Shown here piece after piece: positions 26,945 to 34,649 of a DNA stretch of 64,000 nt; positions within the stretch are counted from its first letter, which is position 1, and the number at the start of each line of letters is the position of its first letter. Origin of the DNA: Enhygromyxa salina (GTDB lineage Bacteria; Myxococcota_A; Polyangia; Nannocystales; Nannocystaceae). The notes under the pieces were generated by a model, which worked only from the letters and a program-made list of their open reading frames with translations, had not been told where the DNA came from and made no database searches. The stretch covers positions 1 to 64,000 of the forward strand of contig NZ_PVNL01000083.1 of NCBI RefSeq assembly GCF_002994635.1, read 5' to 3'. The position numbers and the translations under genes are program-made.

Positions 26945-29871
26945 TTCTCGAGCTCGAGCGCGCCGAGCGAGAAGCACACGGCCTGATCGTGGGCCAGCTC
27001 GTTGCGCAGCTCGATCGTGGTCGCGCCCGCGCGGGCCTCTGCGGCCAGGTGAAAGTGCTCGCGCTTGCTCGCCCCGCTCGGCGTGTAGAAGTCTGCGTCC
27101 CCGGGCAGGCGCACGCTCAGGCCCTCGAAGGTTCGATTCTCGCGCACGAAGAACCCGGCGAGGTCGTCCTCGGCGCGCAGGCCATCGAGGTGGATCTCGA
27201 GGCTCCCGCGCCCGGGCACCTGCACGCGCAGACACCGATACAGGTACGGCGCTCGAAACGACATCGACCGACGCGGGCGGGCGTCGACGCTGGTGCACCC
27301 GGCCATCGCGTCCTTGCCCAGGGTCCCGTCGCAGCCGTCGGTGGTCGAGCGCGTGACCGAGTAGCCGCCGTCGTCGACCAGGTCGCTGCGAAACTTCAGC
27401 GTGCGACCGCCCGCGAGCCGCTTCGAGGACATGTGATCCTTGGCGATCTTGGTCCAGGTGTCCGCGAGCCGCTGCTGCTGGCGCACGTAACCGCCGATCA
27501 GCAGTCCGCCGAGGCCGATCAGCCCCAGCGCCCATGAGATCCGCAGCGCCCGGGGCGAGTGCAGACGCACCGCCAGCTGCAGCTCGCGGGACGAGAACAG
27601 CATGCCCAGCAGCAGCAAGATCGCCACGTTGCTGACCCACATCGCGGCGCGCTCGAGCGTGGGCGTGCGGTACTCGAGGGTGACCGTGCCCGGCCGCTTG
27701 AACGGCAGCTTGACGCCCGGGAGCCCGCGCGCGAGCGCGACCGGCTCGGGCCGAAAGCGCTTGCCGTCGTCGCGCACCGCCGACCACTTGCGGTACGGGC
27801 CCAGCGGGATGTCGACGCGCCCCGGACCCTCGACCGCGCCGACCGACACGGTCAGCTTGGTCGTCGACTCGCGCGTGACCTCGACCTGCGCCGGGTCGAG
27901 CTTGCCGATCACCACGTGGCCGACGGGGTCGGGTTTGTCGGCGTCGTCGGCACGCAGGCGGCCGAGCTTCCACACCCCAAACTCACCGACAGGCTCGAGC
28001 GCCTCCGCCAGCCGGATGTCGTCGGACCCGTGGGTCAGCGCGTGATCGTAGATGACGTGGGTGACCCCCATCAGCCGCAGCGCGTCGGGGCTGCGTCGGC
28101 GGACCTGGTACTTGTAGTTGACCGCTGGAATGTGGCCGTCGAGGATCAGCTTGGCGTCGGCGTCGGTGATCGCAAACAGCGGGTAGGTGCCGCCCCCCAT
28201 CAGCCGGCGCAAGAACGCGACGTTGAGCTGGCGGGGATCCCCCGCGTCGGCGAGCAGCTGCGCCTCCGCGACCAGGGTCTCGGCCAGGGCCTGCTCCACC
28301 GCGGCGTGGGGCGAGCCCTCGAGCACCTCGACGCCACCGACCGGGCGCGGGGTCAGGCGGCCGCGATCATCGACGATCCCGACCAACAGCGGGGCCAGGC
28401 ACAGCGCGGCCAGCAGCCGGGCGGCGGCCGGGCGCGGCGGCGTGACCACGCTCGCGGGGTGATCGCGATCGGGGATCGCCCGCAGCCGCGCCAGCAACAT
28501 CGCCCCGCCGATCCCAGCGAACGCGTAGAGCACCGGCTTGAGCGCGATCGAGTAGCGCGGGAACTGCAGGTTCTTGAACGAGCTGACCAGCAGGTCCAGG
28601 CGGAGCACGGTGATCGACGCCTCGGATCCCAGGACCAGCAGCGCGCAGACCAGGCCGATCCCGAGCCAGGCCATCGCGCGACCGCGACGGATCGCGACGA
28701 TCATGCCGATCACGCTGAGCGGCCCGACCCAGGCTCGGAAATTCCAGAACAGCTCACCAGCGAGCAGCGCGGTCGCCAGCTCGCCCAGCGGCTTCCATGG
28801 CACCGGGGAGCGAGCCATGGCCCCCGCGCTGGCGAGGAAGCTCAGCACCCAGCCCAGACACACCAGGCCCGCGAACACGTGGATCAGCAGCCACCAGCGG
28901 ATCTGCCCGCCGGGCAGCTTGCGCATGGTCCCCGTCGCCCACAGCACGACCGGCCAGGCGACCGCCGAGGTCGCCGCGGTCAGCATCCCAAACGGGTGGG
29001 CGAGCACGCTGGCGCCCAGCAGCAAGCCGGCGAGCGTCAGGCTGCGCATGCTCGGGCGTCGCAGCGCCGCCCAGGTCGCCGGTAGCGACGCGATCCACAG
29101 CGCGCTCGACAGCAGCTGCGGCCACACCCCGTGGAACATGAGGTAGTTCCAGCCGCCCTCGCGACTCGCGCCTGGATCGATCAGCCACGCGATCGCAGCC
29201 AGCGCCCCGGCCCAGCGCGGGTCCAGCAGCTCGGCCAGCGGCGCGCGCGATCCAGGAGTCTCGTCCCCAGCTGGCGGCTGCTCGATCGCCTCACCTCGCA
29301 GCTCGCGGGCGATCGTCGACGCCAGCCACCACACCGCCCCCAGCGCCAGCACCCAGATCCCCAGCAGGCCCCAGGCGTAGCTGGTCCGCAGCGAGATCAA
29401 CCCGAAGCTGAGCAAGTGAGCCGCGCCCGTGATCAGGTAGCCCAGGACCGGGTACGAGTCGCCAAACGGGTAGCCGGTGTTCAGCTGATCCGAGAATCCG
29501 ATCAGCTCGCCGCGCGGGATCAGCTCGTCGACCAGGACCTTGGTCTGGAAGTAGTGGATCCCGTGGTCGCGCGAGGCCGGCGGGCGCCCGAGCGCGAGGT
29601 CACCCAGCAGCGAGAGCGCGAGCGCGGTGACCACGAAGATCGGCAGCCACCGACCGATCCGCGCGCGGTTGTCTGCGATCAACGGCAGCCGCAGCAGCGG
29701 CTCCGCGAGCCGGGGCGCGACCGCCAGGACCAGCGCGAAGCCAACCCAGCGACCGAGCTGGCCGCCAAGCGCGATCAACAGCACCGCCGCGACCACGCCG
29801 AGCCACGTATGAGCCTGCGCGGAGAGCCGCAAGGGCCCCCCACCACGCTCGCTGTCGGTCGGCCGCAACAC
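26941..29871 (-). CDS. large polytopic membrane protein (GT-C/YfhO-like shape)
   Basis: 976 aa. About a dozen TM helices fill residues 20-490, with further single TMs near 750 and 800, and beta-rich extracytoplasmic parts at about 500-740 and 830-976. Near the first helices the motif DQLNTGYPFGDSYPVLGYLI is followed by another TM, like the first-loop motif of membrane glycosyltransferase-like (YfhO/GT-C) proteins. The C-terminal end resembles a carbohydrate-binding beta-sandwich. Lipid-linked sugar transfer to the outside is a reasonable guess, not shown. It begins 25 bp after the P460-like gene on the same strand and may be the last gene of the RiPP operon, or unrelated. Confidence 0.7.
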   Translation of the reverse strand: MLRPTDSERGGGPLRLSAQAHTWLGVVAAVLLIALGGQLGRWVGFALVLAVAPRLAEPLLRLPLIADNRARIGRWLPIFVVTALALSLLGDLALGRPPASRDHGIHYFQTKVLVDELIPRGELIGFSDQLNTGYPFGDSYPVLGYLITGAAHLLSFGLISLRTSYAWGLLGIWVLALGAVWWLASTIARELRGEAIEQPPAGDETPGSRAPLAELLDPRWAGALAAIAWLIDPGASREGGWNYLMFHGVWPQLLSSALWIASLPATWAALRRPSMRSLTLAGLLLGASVLAHPFGMLTAATSAVAWPVVLWATGTMRKLPGGQIRWWLLIHVFAGLVCLGWVLSFLASAGAMARSPVPWKPLGELATALLAGELFWNFRAWVGPLSVIGMIVAIRRGRAMAWLGIGLVCALLVLGSEASITVLRLDLLVSSFKNLQFPRYSIALKPVLYAFAGIGGAMLLARLRAIPDRDHPASVVTPPRPAAARLLAALCLAPLLVGIVDDRGRLTPRPVGGVEVLEGSPHAAVEQALAETLVAEAQLLADAGDPRQLNVAFLRRLMGGGTYPLFAITDADAKLILDGHIPAVNYKYQVRRRSPDALRLMGVTHVIYDHALTHGSDDIRLAEALEPVGEFGVWKLGRLRADDADKPDPVGHVVIGKLDPAQVEVTRESTTKLTVSVGAVEGPGRVDIPLGPYRKWSAVRDDGKRFRPEPVALARGLPGVKLPFKRPGTVTLEYRTPTLERAAMWVSNVAILLLLGMLFSSRELQLAVRLHSPRALRISWALGLIGLGGLLIGGYVRQQQRLADTWTKIAKDHMSSKRLAGGRTLKFRSDLVDDGGYSVTRSTTDGCDGTLGKDAMAGCTSVDARPRRSMSFRAPYLYRCLRVQVPGRGSLEIHLDGLRAEDDLAGFFVRENRTFEGLSVRLPGDADFYTPSGASKREHFHLAAEARAGATTIELRNELAHDQAVCFSLGALELEN

Positions 29872-29896
29872 GAGAGGCGGGATTTAGCACACCCCG

Positions 29897-30433
29897 CTAG
29901 CCCTGTAAGTCTGGCGCGACGCCAAACACCCAGTCCGCGTCGGCCCGGGGTGTGTGACAACCGATACAGTACCCGACCGCGCCCTGGTCGTTGAGCGTCC
30001 CGTCGAGCGAGGCGTTGGCCCACCACCAGTCGCCGTGCTCCGGGTCGTACCCGGCGGGGCCCTTGAACATGATCGTCATCCCGACCGGCTCCGCGCTGGC
30101 GTTGAGGTGCTCCTTGACGATCAGCGCGCCCGCGGGGAACGAGGCGGTCGCGTCGGGATCGTCGGGGTCGACGCTGCGGTACATGCCCGCGTACTCGCTG
30201 GGTACCCAGATGTTCACGGTGTCGGCGAGCCCGTGCTGGCTGGCTGCGGCGACCGCGTTGATCTGCTCGAAGCTTGGGTAGTCGAGCGCGGCAGCGACGA
30301 CAGCTTCGGCGTCGACGCCGGCCTCCCCGGTCTCGCCCTCGCCCATGTCGCCCTCGGCACCGCCATCACACCCGGCGAGCGAGAGACCCGAACAGACCAC
30401 GAGCACGGCAATTTTATCAGCGAAGGCACGCAT
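29897..30433 (-). CDS. cytochrome P460-like CxxCH lipoprotein
   Basis: 178 aa. The signal AVLVVCSGLSLAGC ends in a lipobox. The mature domain has the P460 family pattern: PAGALIVKEHLNA, then MTIMFKGPAGYDPEHGDWWW, and a covalent-haem motif CIGCH (about residues 153-157) near the C-terminus. Cytochromes P460 oxidise hydroxylamine or NO through a Lys- or Tyr-cross-linked haem; a Lys is present in FKGPAGYD, but cross-linking cannot be judged. It starts 30 bp after the BufC-like gene on the same strand, so it is probably part of the RiPP operon and gives that operon a periplasmic redox partner. Confidence 0.8.
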   Translation of the reverse strand: MRAFADKIAVLVVCSGLSLAGCDGGAEGDMGEGETGEAGVDAEAVVAAALDYPSFEQINAVAAASQHGLADTVNIWVPSEYAGMYRSVDPDDPDATASFPAGALIVKEHLNASAEPVGMTIMFKGPAGYDPEHGDWWWANASLDGTLNDQGAVGYCIGCHTPRADADWVFGVAPDLQG

Positions 30434-30463
30434 GCCCGGCCGACGCTACCACCCCGAGAGTGG

Positions 30464-31174
30464 TTACACCGCCGGGCACAGCACGCCCGCCGCGATCAGC
30501 TGCGCGAGGCCGTGATCGAGCGCGTCGGCGTCGAGCTGCGCGAGGCTGGCCGGCAGCGCCAGCCCCTGCCGACCGGCGAGCGCGGCCAGCTGCGGCGCGG
30601 TCGGCCAGTGGATCCGCACCGCGTGGGGTGGGTGCAGCGATCGGTAGATGAACATCGTCGCCGGCTGCGGCTCGGGCACCGGCGTCGCGCGATCGAGCGC
30701 CAGCGCCTTGACGATCTTGGTGACCGGAAACGTATAGCCGCGCACGAACAGCCGGGCCTCGAACCCGTCCGTCTCACCCGCGGGCGCCGAGGCGGCCAGG
30801 TAGCTGCACATGTGATAGTCGGCGAGCTCCTCGAGCACCGCCGAGTACTCGCCGCGCTCGGCCCGACGCGCCGCCAGGAAGTCGGAGAACGCCAGCCCAT
30901 ACAGGTTGGGGTCGCGCGGCGCGGTCTGGTTGATGCGTAGGTAGTCGCTGACCAGTTGCGGCCACAAGCCCGGGTGATCCCGAGTGACCAGCGTGTGGAC
31001 CGAGACAAATAGCTCACTCAAGATCCGGTCGAAGTTGCGCCCGACCAGCACCCGATAAAAGTCCAGGTTGTCCGAGCCCGAGGCCGACGCGCCGAGCCGC
31101 TGCTCGATCGCATCGACGCTGGACTCACCAAACAAGAACGGGGTGATCTCGGCGTAGAACCGGTCGAGGCTCAT
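30464..31174 (-). CDS. DUF2063 MNIO partner protein (BufC-like)
   Basis: 236 aa. It matches the DUF2063 putative DNA-binding/partner family: RFYAEITPFLFGE, NLDFYRVLVGRNFDRILSEL, then FLAARRAERGEYSAVLEELA, and a C-terminal domain with MFIYRSLHPPHAVRIHW. In bufferin (BufC), methanobactin (MbnC-like) and HvfC systems this protein binds the precursor and presents it to the MNIO enzyme. Its ATG overlaps the MNIO stop (ATGA), so the two subunits are translationally coupled and should form a complex. No other function needs to be assumed. Confidence 0.88.
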   Translation of the reverse strand: MSLDRFYAEITPFLFGESSVDAIEQRLGASASGSDNLDFYRVLVGRNFDRILSELFVSVHTLVTRDHPGLWPQLVSDYLRINQTAPRDPNLYGLAFSDFLAARRAERGEYSAVLEELADYHMCSYLAASAPAGETDGFEARLFVRGYTFPVTKIVKALALDRATPVPEPQPATMFIYRSLHPPHAVRIHWPTAPQLAALAGRQGLALPASLAQLDADALDHGLAQLIAAGVLCPAV

Positions 31175-32016
31175 GCTTGGCCCCTGTCTAGCCTGTCTAG
31201 CTGGCGCTTGTCGATGATCGCGCGGGCGAGGTCGGCCTGATCGAGGACAGCGTCGAGCGCGGGGATCTGCGTGTCCCACTCGATCAGCGTGGGGCACGGG
31301 CCGCGGCGCTCGATCACCTCGCGGTACAGCGCCCAGACCTCATCGCAGACCGGCGCGCCGTGGTTGTCGAGCAAGCGCGGGCCCTCGAGCTTGTGGCCCG
31401 CGAGGTGGATCTGGCAGGCCCGCTCGACCGGCAGCTGCCACAGCAGCTCGCTCGGATCCAGGTCGTGGTTGCGCGCGTTGACGAACACGTTGTTGACGTC
31501 GAGCAGCAGCAGGCAGTCGGCCTCCTCGATCACCGCCGACACGAACGCGCCCTCGTCGAGCTCCGAGCTTGGCATCTGCGCGTAGTAGCTGATGTTCTCG
31601 AGCGCGATCGGCCGATCCAGCGCGTCCGCGAGCTCGCGGACCCGCGCGGCGGTGTGGCGCACGGCCGCCTCGTTGAACGGCAAGGGCAACAGATCAAAGG
31701 TGGTCCGGCCGCCGAGCGTCGCGAAGCACAGATGATCTGTATAAAAGGGTGCGTCAATCCGATCGAGCAGCTGGCGGAGCGCGGCGAGATACTCGTGATC
31801 GAGCGGATCGGGCCCGCCGATCGACATCGACACACCGTGAGCCAGGATCGGCCATCGCTCCGCGCACGCGTCGAGCATGTGCAGGTAGCGGCCGCCCTTT
31901 CCGACGTAGTTCTCGGGGATGATCTCGAGAAAATCGAGCGTGCGCTCGTGCTCGAGGATCTCCGAGAAGTGACGTCGGCGCAGGCCGATGCCTGCGCCAC
32001 GTACTGGGCCGAGCAG
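31171..32016 (-). CDS. MNIO enzyme (DUF692, BufB-like), non-canonical CTG start proposed
   Basis: 281 aa if translation begins at CTG 32016. The DUF692 TIM-barrel motifs are complete: GAGIGLRR, LEIIPENY, HGVSMSIGG, YTDHLCF, LENISYY, LLLLDVNNVFVNARNHDLDP, HLAGH, DNHGAPVCDEVW and IEWDTQIP. Several of these supply the iron ligands. MNIO enzymes convert Cys (or nearby backbone) in precursor peptides to thiooxazole/oxazolone-type groups. No ATG, GTG or TTG lies in this frame between the precursor repeats and the first conserved motif. CTG 32016 has AAGGCGG five nt upstream and sits 1 nt past the precursor stop. A longer frame to TTG 32280 would read through the precursor repeats in another frame and is rejected. 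Confidence 0.85.
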   Translation of the reverse strand: MLGPVRGAGIGLRRRHFSEILEHERTLDFLEIIPENYVGKGGRYLHMLDACAERWPILAHGVSMSIGGPDPLDHEYLAALRQLLDRIDAPFYTDHLCFATLGGRTTFDLLPLPFNEAAVRHTAARVRELADALDRPIALENISYYAQMPSSELDEGAFVSAVIEEADCLLLLDVNNVFVNARNHDLDPSELLWQLPVERACQIHLAGHKLEGPRLLDNHGAPVCDEVWALYREVIERRGPCPTLIEWDTQIPALDAVLDQADLARAIIDKRQLDRLDRGQA

Positions 32017-32017
32017 A

Positions 32018-32320
32018 TCAGCCGCCTTCGGTGCCGGGACAGCCAGCCTCGGTGCCAGGGCAGCCAGCTTCGGTGCCAGGGCAACCAGCCTCGGTGCCGG
32101 GACAGCCGGCCTCGGTGCCGGGACAGCCAGCTTCGGTGCCGGGGCAGCCAGCCTCGGTGCCCGGACAGCCAGCCTCGGTGCTGCCCGTCGCGGGACAGCC
32201 AGCCTCGGTCTCCTCGGTCTTGGGGGTCTCTTCGTTGTCTTTGCCGTCGCAGCCAGGCGCCACGATGACCGCCGTCGCAAACGCGGCGGCCTCCAGAATC
32301 GAAATTAGGCCTTTTTTCAT
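32018..32320 (-). CDS. bufferin-like RiPP precursor with seven TEAGCPG heptads
   Basis: 100 aa, ATG 32320, Shine-Dalgarno GAGGA upstream. Residues 1-24 are a signal (MKKGLISILEAAAFATAVIV, then APGC) whose Cys24 may be a lipobox; residues 25-38 are an acidic linker. Residues 39-47 hold one degenerate unit (EAGCPATGS) and 48-96 hold seven exact TEAGCPG heptads, ending TEGG. Each Cys lies in the same EAGC context, comparable to the EGKCG repeats of HvfA-type precursors. The MNIO gene follows after 1 nt and the DUF2063 partner next. I infer a periplasmic, possibly lipid-anchored peptide whose eight cysteines are modified for metal (copper) binding. It matches no precursor class I know. Confidence 0.85.
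   Translation of the reverse strand: MKKGLISILEAAAFATAVIVAPGCDGKDNEETPKTEETEAGCPATGSTEAGCPGTEAGCPGTEAGCPGTEAGCPGTEAGCPGTEAGCPGTEAGCPGTEGG
32033..32179 (-). repeat. seven 21-bp coding tandem repeats in the precursor
   Basis: Seven in-frame 21-bp units encode TEAGCPG. Against the consensus ACC GAG GCT GGC TGT CCC GGC there are ten differences (GAA twice, GCC, GGT, TGC three times, CCT twice, CCG). All are third-position synonymous changes. This indicates selection on the heptapeptide rather than recent slippage. Confidence 0.95.
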
Positions 32321-32409
32321 TCTATCCTCGATGATTGTTGGGGGGAGATCCGGGCCGCCTACGCGCTCTCGCGCGCAGCGGTTACCGGGCCGGCCCTTCT
32401 ACCATGTTT

Positions 32410-33399
32410 TCAGCTCGAATCAGGCTTCTGGCAGGGGTCGAGGGCGCTGGCGAACACTCGACGTCCCTGCTCGTCGAGGTGATCGAGCAAGTAGCGTCGC
32501 GCTCGGCACAATTTTGTCAGGCGTTGTTCGTCGATTCGGGTGTAGTCCAGCCTGGCGACCGGGACTCCCCGATCAGGGCAGACCGCGCGCACGCGCTTGC
32601 CCTGTTTCAGGGTGGGTTGGCTACCGTCGGGGCAGATCAGCGTGATCGCGGGGTCCTCGAGGTTGGGATCGACGCCGCCGTAGCCCTCGAGCACCACGGC
32701 GTCCATGAGCACCGTCTGTGGGGTGAAGAATCCACTAGCGTCGGTGCCCCGATTGACCAGGCCGTGCTCGCCCTCGACCGCGTTGTCGGGCCGCTCGTGG
32801 GCGTGGCAGCTCGCGCAGTCATTCTTGCGGCGGATGCTGGCCAGGTATCGCTCGCGTCGCTCGGGGGTCATCTTCGCCGCGGGCGGGATCGCTGCGAGCT
32901 CGCCGAGCAGCTCGTCGGTCGCGCGCTGGTGGGCCGCGGGATCCGAGCGCGGCCACTCGTAGCCAAACAAAGGGGCGTTCGGGCCCGGCTCGGCCCGTCG
33001 CAGGGTGTGCATCCACTCCTCGTGGTCGTCGCCGAGCCGGGTGCCACGCACGTCCACGACGCCGCGCGCACGATCGGCGCCGCGCTGCTCGACGCGATCG
33101 GCCACGGTCCCGGGCGGAAACTCCAACACCCAGCCACCCCGCGCCTCGCTCCAGCGGGTGTGGATCACCCCGCGCTCGGGGATCCGCAGCCACACCGCGA
33201 CGTCGGTCGCCGCCGCCGTCGAGCTGGGCAGCTGGATCGGCGGGACCATCTCGACGAAGCCCTCCCGCTCCCAGTGCTGCGCGGGGTCGTCGATCGTGAC
33301 CCGGCTGACCGGATCGCTGGGCCACGCGAGGTAGCTGCCCACCGCGATCGCGCCGAGCCCCGCGACCGCGGCGAGCACGATGTTCAGCGGTCGGGGCAC
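32410..33399 (-). CDS. membrane-anchored CxxCH protein (cytochrome c-like)
   Basis: 329 aa from a GTG at 33399. An N-terminal membrane anchor (IVLAAVAGLGAIAVGSYLA) is followed by a periplasmic beta-rich region. That region resembles haem-binding domains of dehydrogenase subunits (DVAVWLRIPERGVIHTRW, GVVDVRGTRLGDDHEEWMHT). A single covalent-haem motif CASCH lies at about residues 215-219. The C-terminal part contains four more Cys (LICPDGS, AVCPDRG, LCRARR, DPCQKP) that could form disulfides or bind metal. It lies 90 bp upstream of the RiPP precursor on the same strand, and may supply electrons to, or share regulation with, that locus. The frame continues far upstream inside the methyltransferase gene, so the start is uncertain. 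Confidence 0.7.
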   Translation of the reverse strand: MPRPLNIVLAAVAGLGAIAVGSYLAWPSDPVSRVTIDDPAQHWEREGFVEMVPPIQLPSSTAAATDVAVWLRIPERGVIHTRWSEARGGWVLEFPPGTVADRVEQRGADRARGVVDVRGTRLGDDHEEWMHTLRRAEPGPNAPLFGYEWPRSDPAAHQRATDELLGELAAIPPAAKMTPERRERYLASIRRKNDCASCHAHERPDNAVEGEHGLVNRGTDASGFFTPQTVLMDAVVLEGYGGVDPNLEDPAITLICPDGSQPTLKQGKRVRAVCPDRGVPVARLDYTRIDEQRLTKLCRARRYLLDHLDEQGRRVFASALDPCQKPDSS

Positions 33400-33419
33400 G
33401 GCGCAGGGTAGCCCGTTTT

Positions 33420-34610
33420 TCAGGCTTCGGCGGCCAGCTGGGTGAGCGCCCGCAGCAACGCCGGATCGACACCGAGCTGTGCGCAGCGATCCCGGACCGG
33501 GTCCAGACGCCACTGCGCGGGCGCCAGGCTGCGGATCCGCTTGGCTCGCAGCAACAAATTTTTGGGCGTGTGGCTGCTGGCGACGAACTCGAGCACGCCG
33601 AGCTCGTATCCGCAGGCCTCGAGCAGCTCCACGCGCAGGCCGTCGGTGAGCAGCTCGCCCAACGAGCGCCGCAGCAGGCCCTGCTCGACGACGGCGGGGA
33701 CCAGCGCGGCGCCCGTGCTCGCGCGTGCGCTGGCCTGGTCGAGCTGGCGGGCGAGCTCGGCCTGGCAGCAGGGCACGCACAGGATCGACTCGACGCCCGC
33801 GCGGACGGCCAGGGTCAGCGCGGCGTCGGTCGCGGTGTCGCATGCGTGCAGCGAGATCGCGAGGTCCGGCGCGCCGCCGAGGCCGTCGCGGACCGCGTCG
33901 AGCTCGAGCGACTCCAAGCTCGCGACCACAAACCGCGCGTGCTCGCCAAACCCGAGCTGCTCGGCGCGCGCGCGACTGGTGGTGATCACGTCTTCGCGCA
34001 GGTCCACACCCAGCAGCCGCGCGTCGATGCCCTCGAGCCGCAGCGCCTCGAGCAGCACGAAGCTCAGGTAGCTGTTGCCGCAGGCGAGATCGACGATCCG
34101 CAGCGGTCGCTCGCGGGCGTGGCCGGTCCAGGTCGGGCGGCACAGCTCGACGAGGTGGTTGACCTGCTTGTACTTCTTCGCGTTGCGGGCCGAGATCGTG
34201 CCGTCGGGGTTCATGATCCCGATCGAGCGCAGCAGCGTGGCGCTGCGGTCAGGTCGCAGGGCACGATCTTTGCCGCCCATGATCTTGTCGACGGTCTGCT
34301 CGTCGAGCTCGCGCTGCTTGACGTGGCCGTGGCGGGCGTCGACCTCGATCCGACGGCGTGCGTCGATTACGTAGGTGTGCTTGACCAGGCCCGCGTCGGC
34401 GGCGGTTTCGGCTTCGGTCATGAGCGCGCTGAACAGCGACGCCGCGCGGGGGTCGTCTCGTTGGAGCGGGCCGGGGCCTTCGAGCACGCGCTGCTCGTGA
34501 TCGCCGGTCGCGGCCTGCGGTGCGCTGAACACCGCGCGCTCCCACCCGTGGATCAGTTTGCGCTCGAGCTTGGCGCGCGCGCGGGCGAGCTTGGGATGCT
34601 TCTTCACCAC
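33420..34610 (-). CDS. SAM-dependent methyltransferase (PF13679-like)
   Basis: 396 aa. The central Rossmann methyltransferase domain begins with IVDLACGNSYLSFVLLEAL (motif I as DLACGNSYLS). LLGVDLREDVI, DLAISLHACDTATDAALTLA and the family-typical CVPCCQAEL motif follow. This pattern belongs to the METTL25/Methyltransf_32 group of RNA- or protein-modifying enzymes of unknown target. The N-terminal 150 residues are helical, with a YVIDARRRIEVDARHGHVKQ segment. It lies 20 bp upstream of the CxxCH gene on the same strand, so they may share a transcript. No target is claimed. Confidence 0.8.
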   Translation of the reverse strand: MVKKHPKLARARAKLERKLIHGWERAVFSAPQAATGDHEQRVLEGPGPLQRDDPRAASLFSALMTEAETAADAGLVKHTYVIDARRRIEVDARHGHVKQRELDEQTVDKIMGGKDRALRPDRSATLLRSIGIMNPDGTISARNAKKYKQVNHLVELCRPTWTGHARERPLRIVDLACGNSYLSFVLLEALRLEGIDARLLGVDLREDVITTSRARAEQLGFGEHARFVVASLESLELDAVRDGLGGAPDLAISLHACDTATDAALTLAVRAGVESILCVPCCQAELARQLDQASARASTGAALVPAVVEQGLLRRSLGELLTDGLRVELLEACGYELGVLEFVASSHTPKNLLLRAKRIRSLAPAQWRLDPVRDRCAQLGVDPALLRALTQLAAEA

Positions 34611-34649
34611 GCAGACATGGCAGAGCGCTCGGGTCCTGGCAAACCGCGG

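Noticed and set aside
31999-32210. CRISPR-like or satellite repeat
   Set aside because: The 21-bp units are contiguous without spacers and encode an exact heptapeptide in one frame.
32017-32280. Long N-terminal extension of the MNIO gene from TTG 32280
   Set aside because: It would read the precursor repeats in the +1 frame (Pro/Arg/Ala-rich), where the repeat differences change residues, while they are all silent in the precursor frame.
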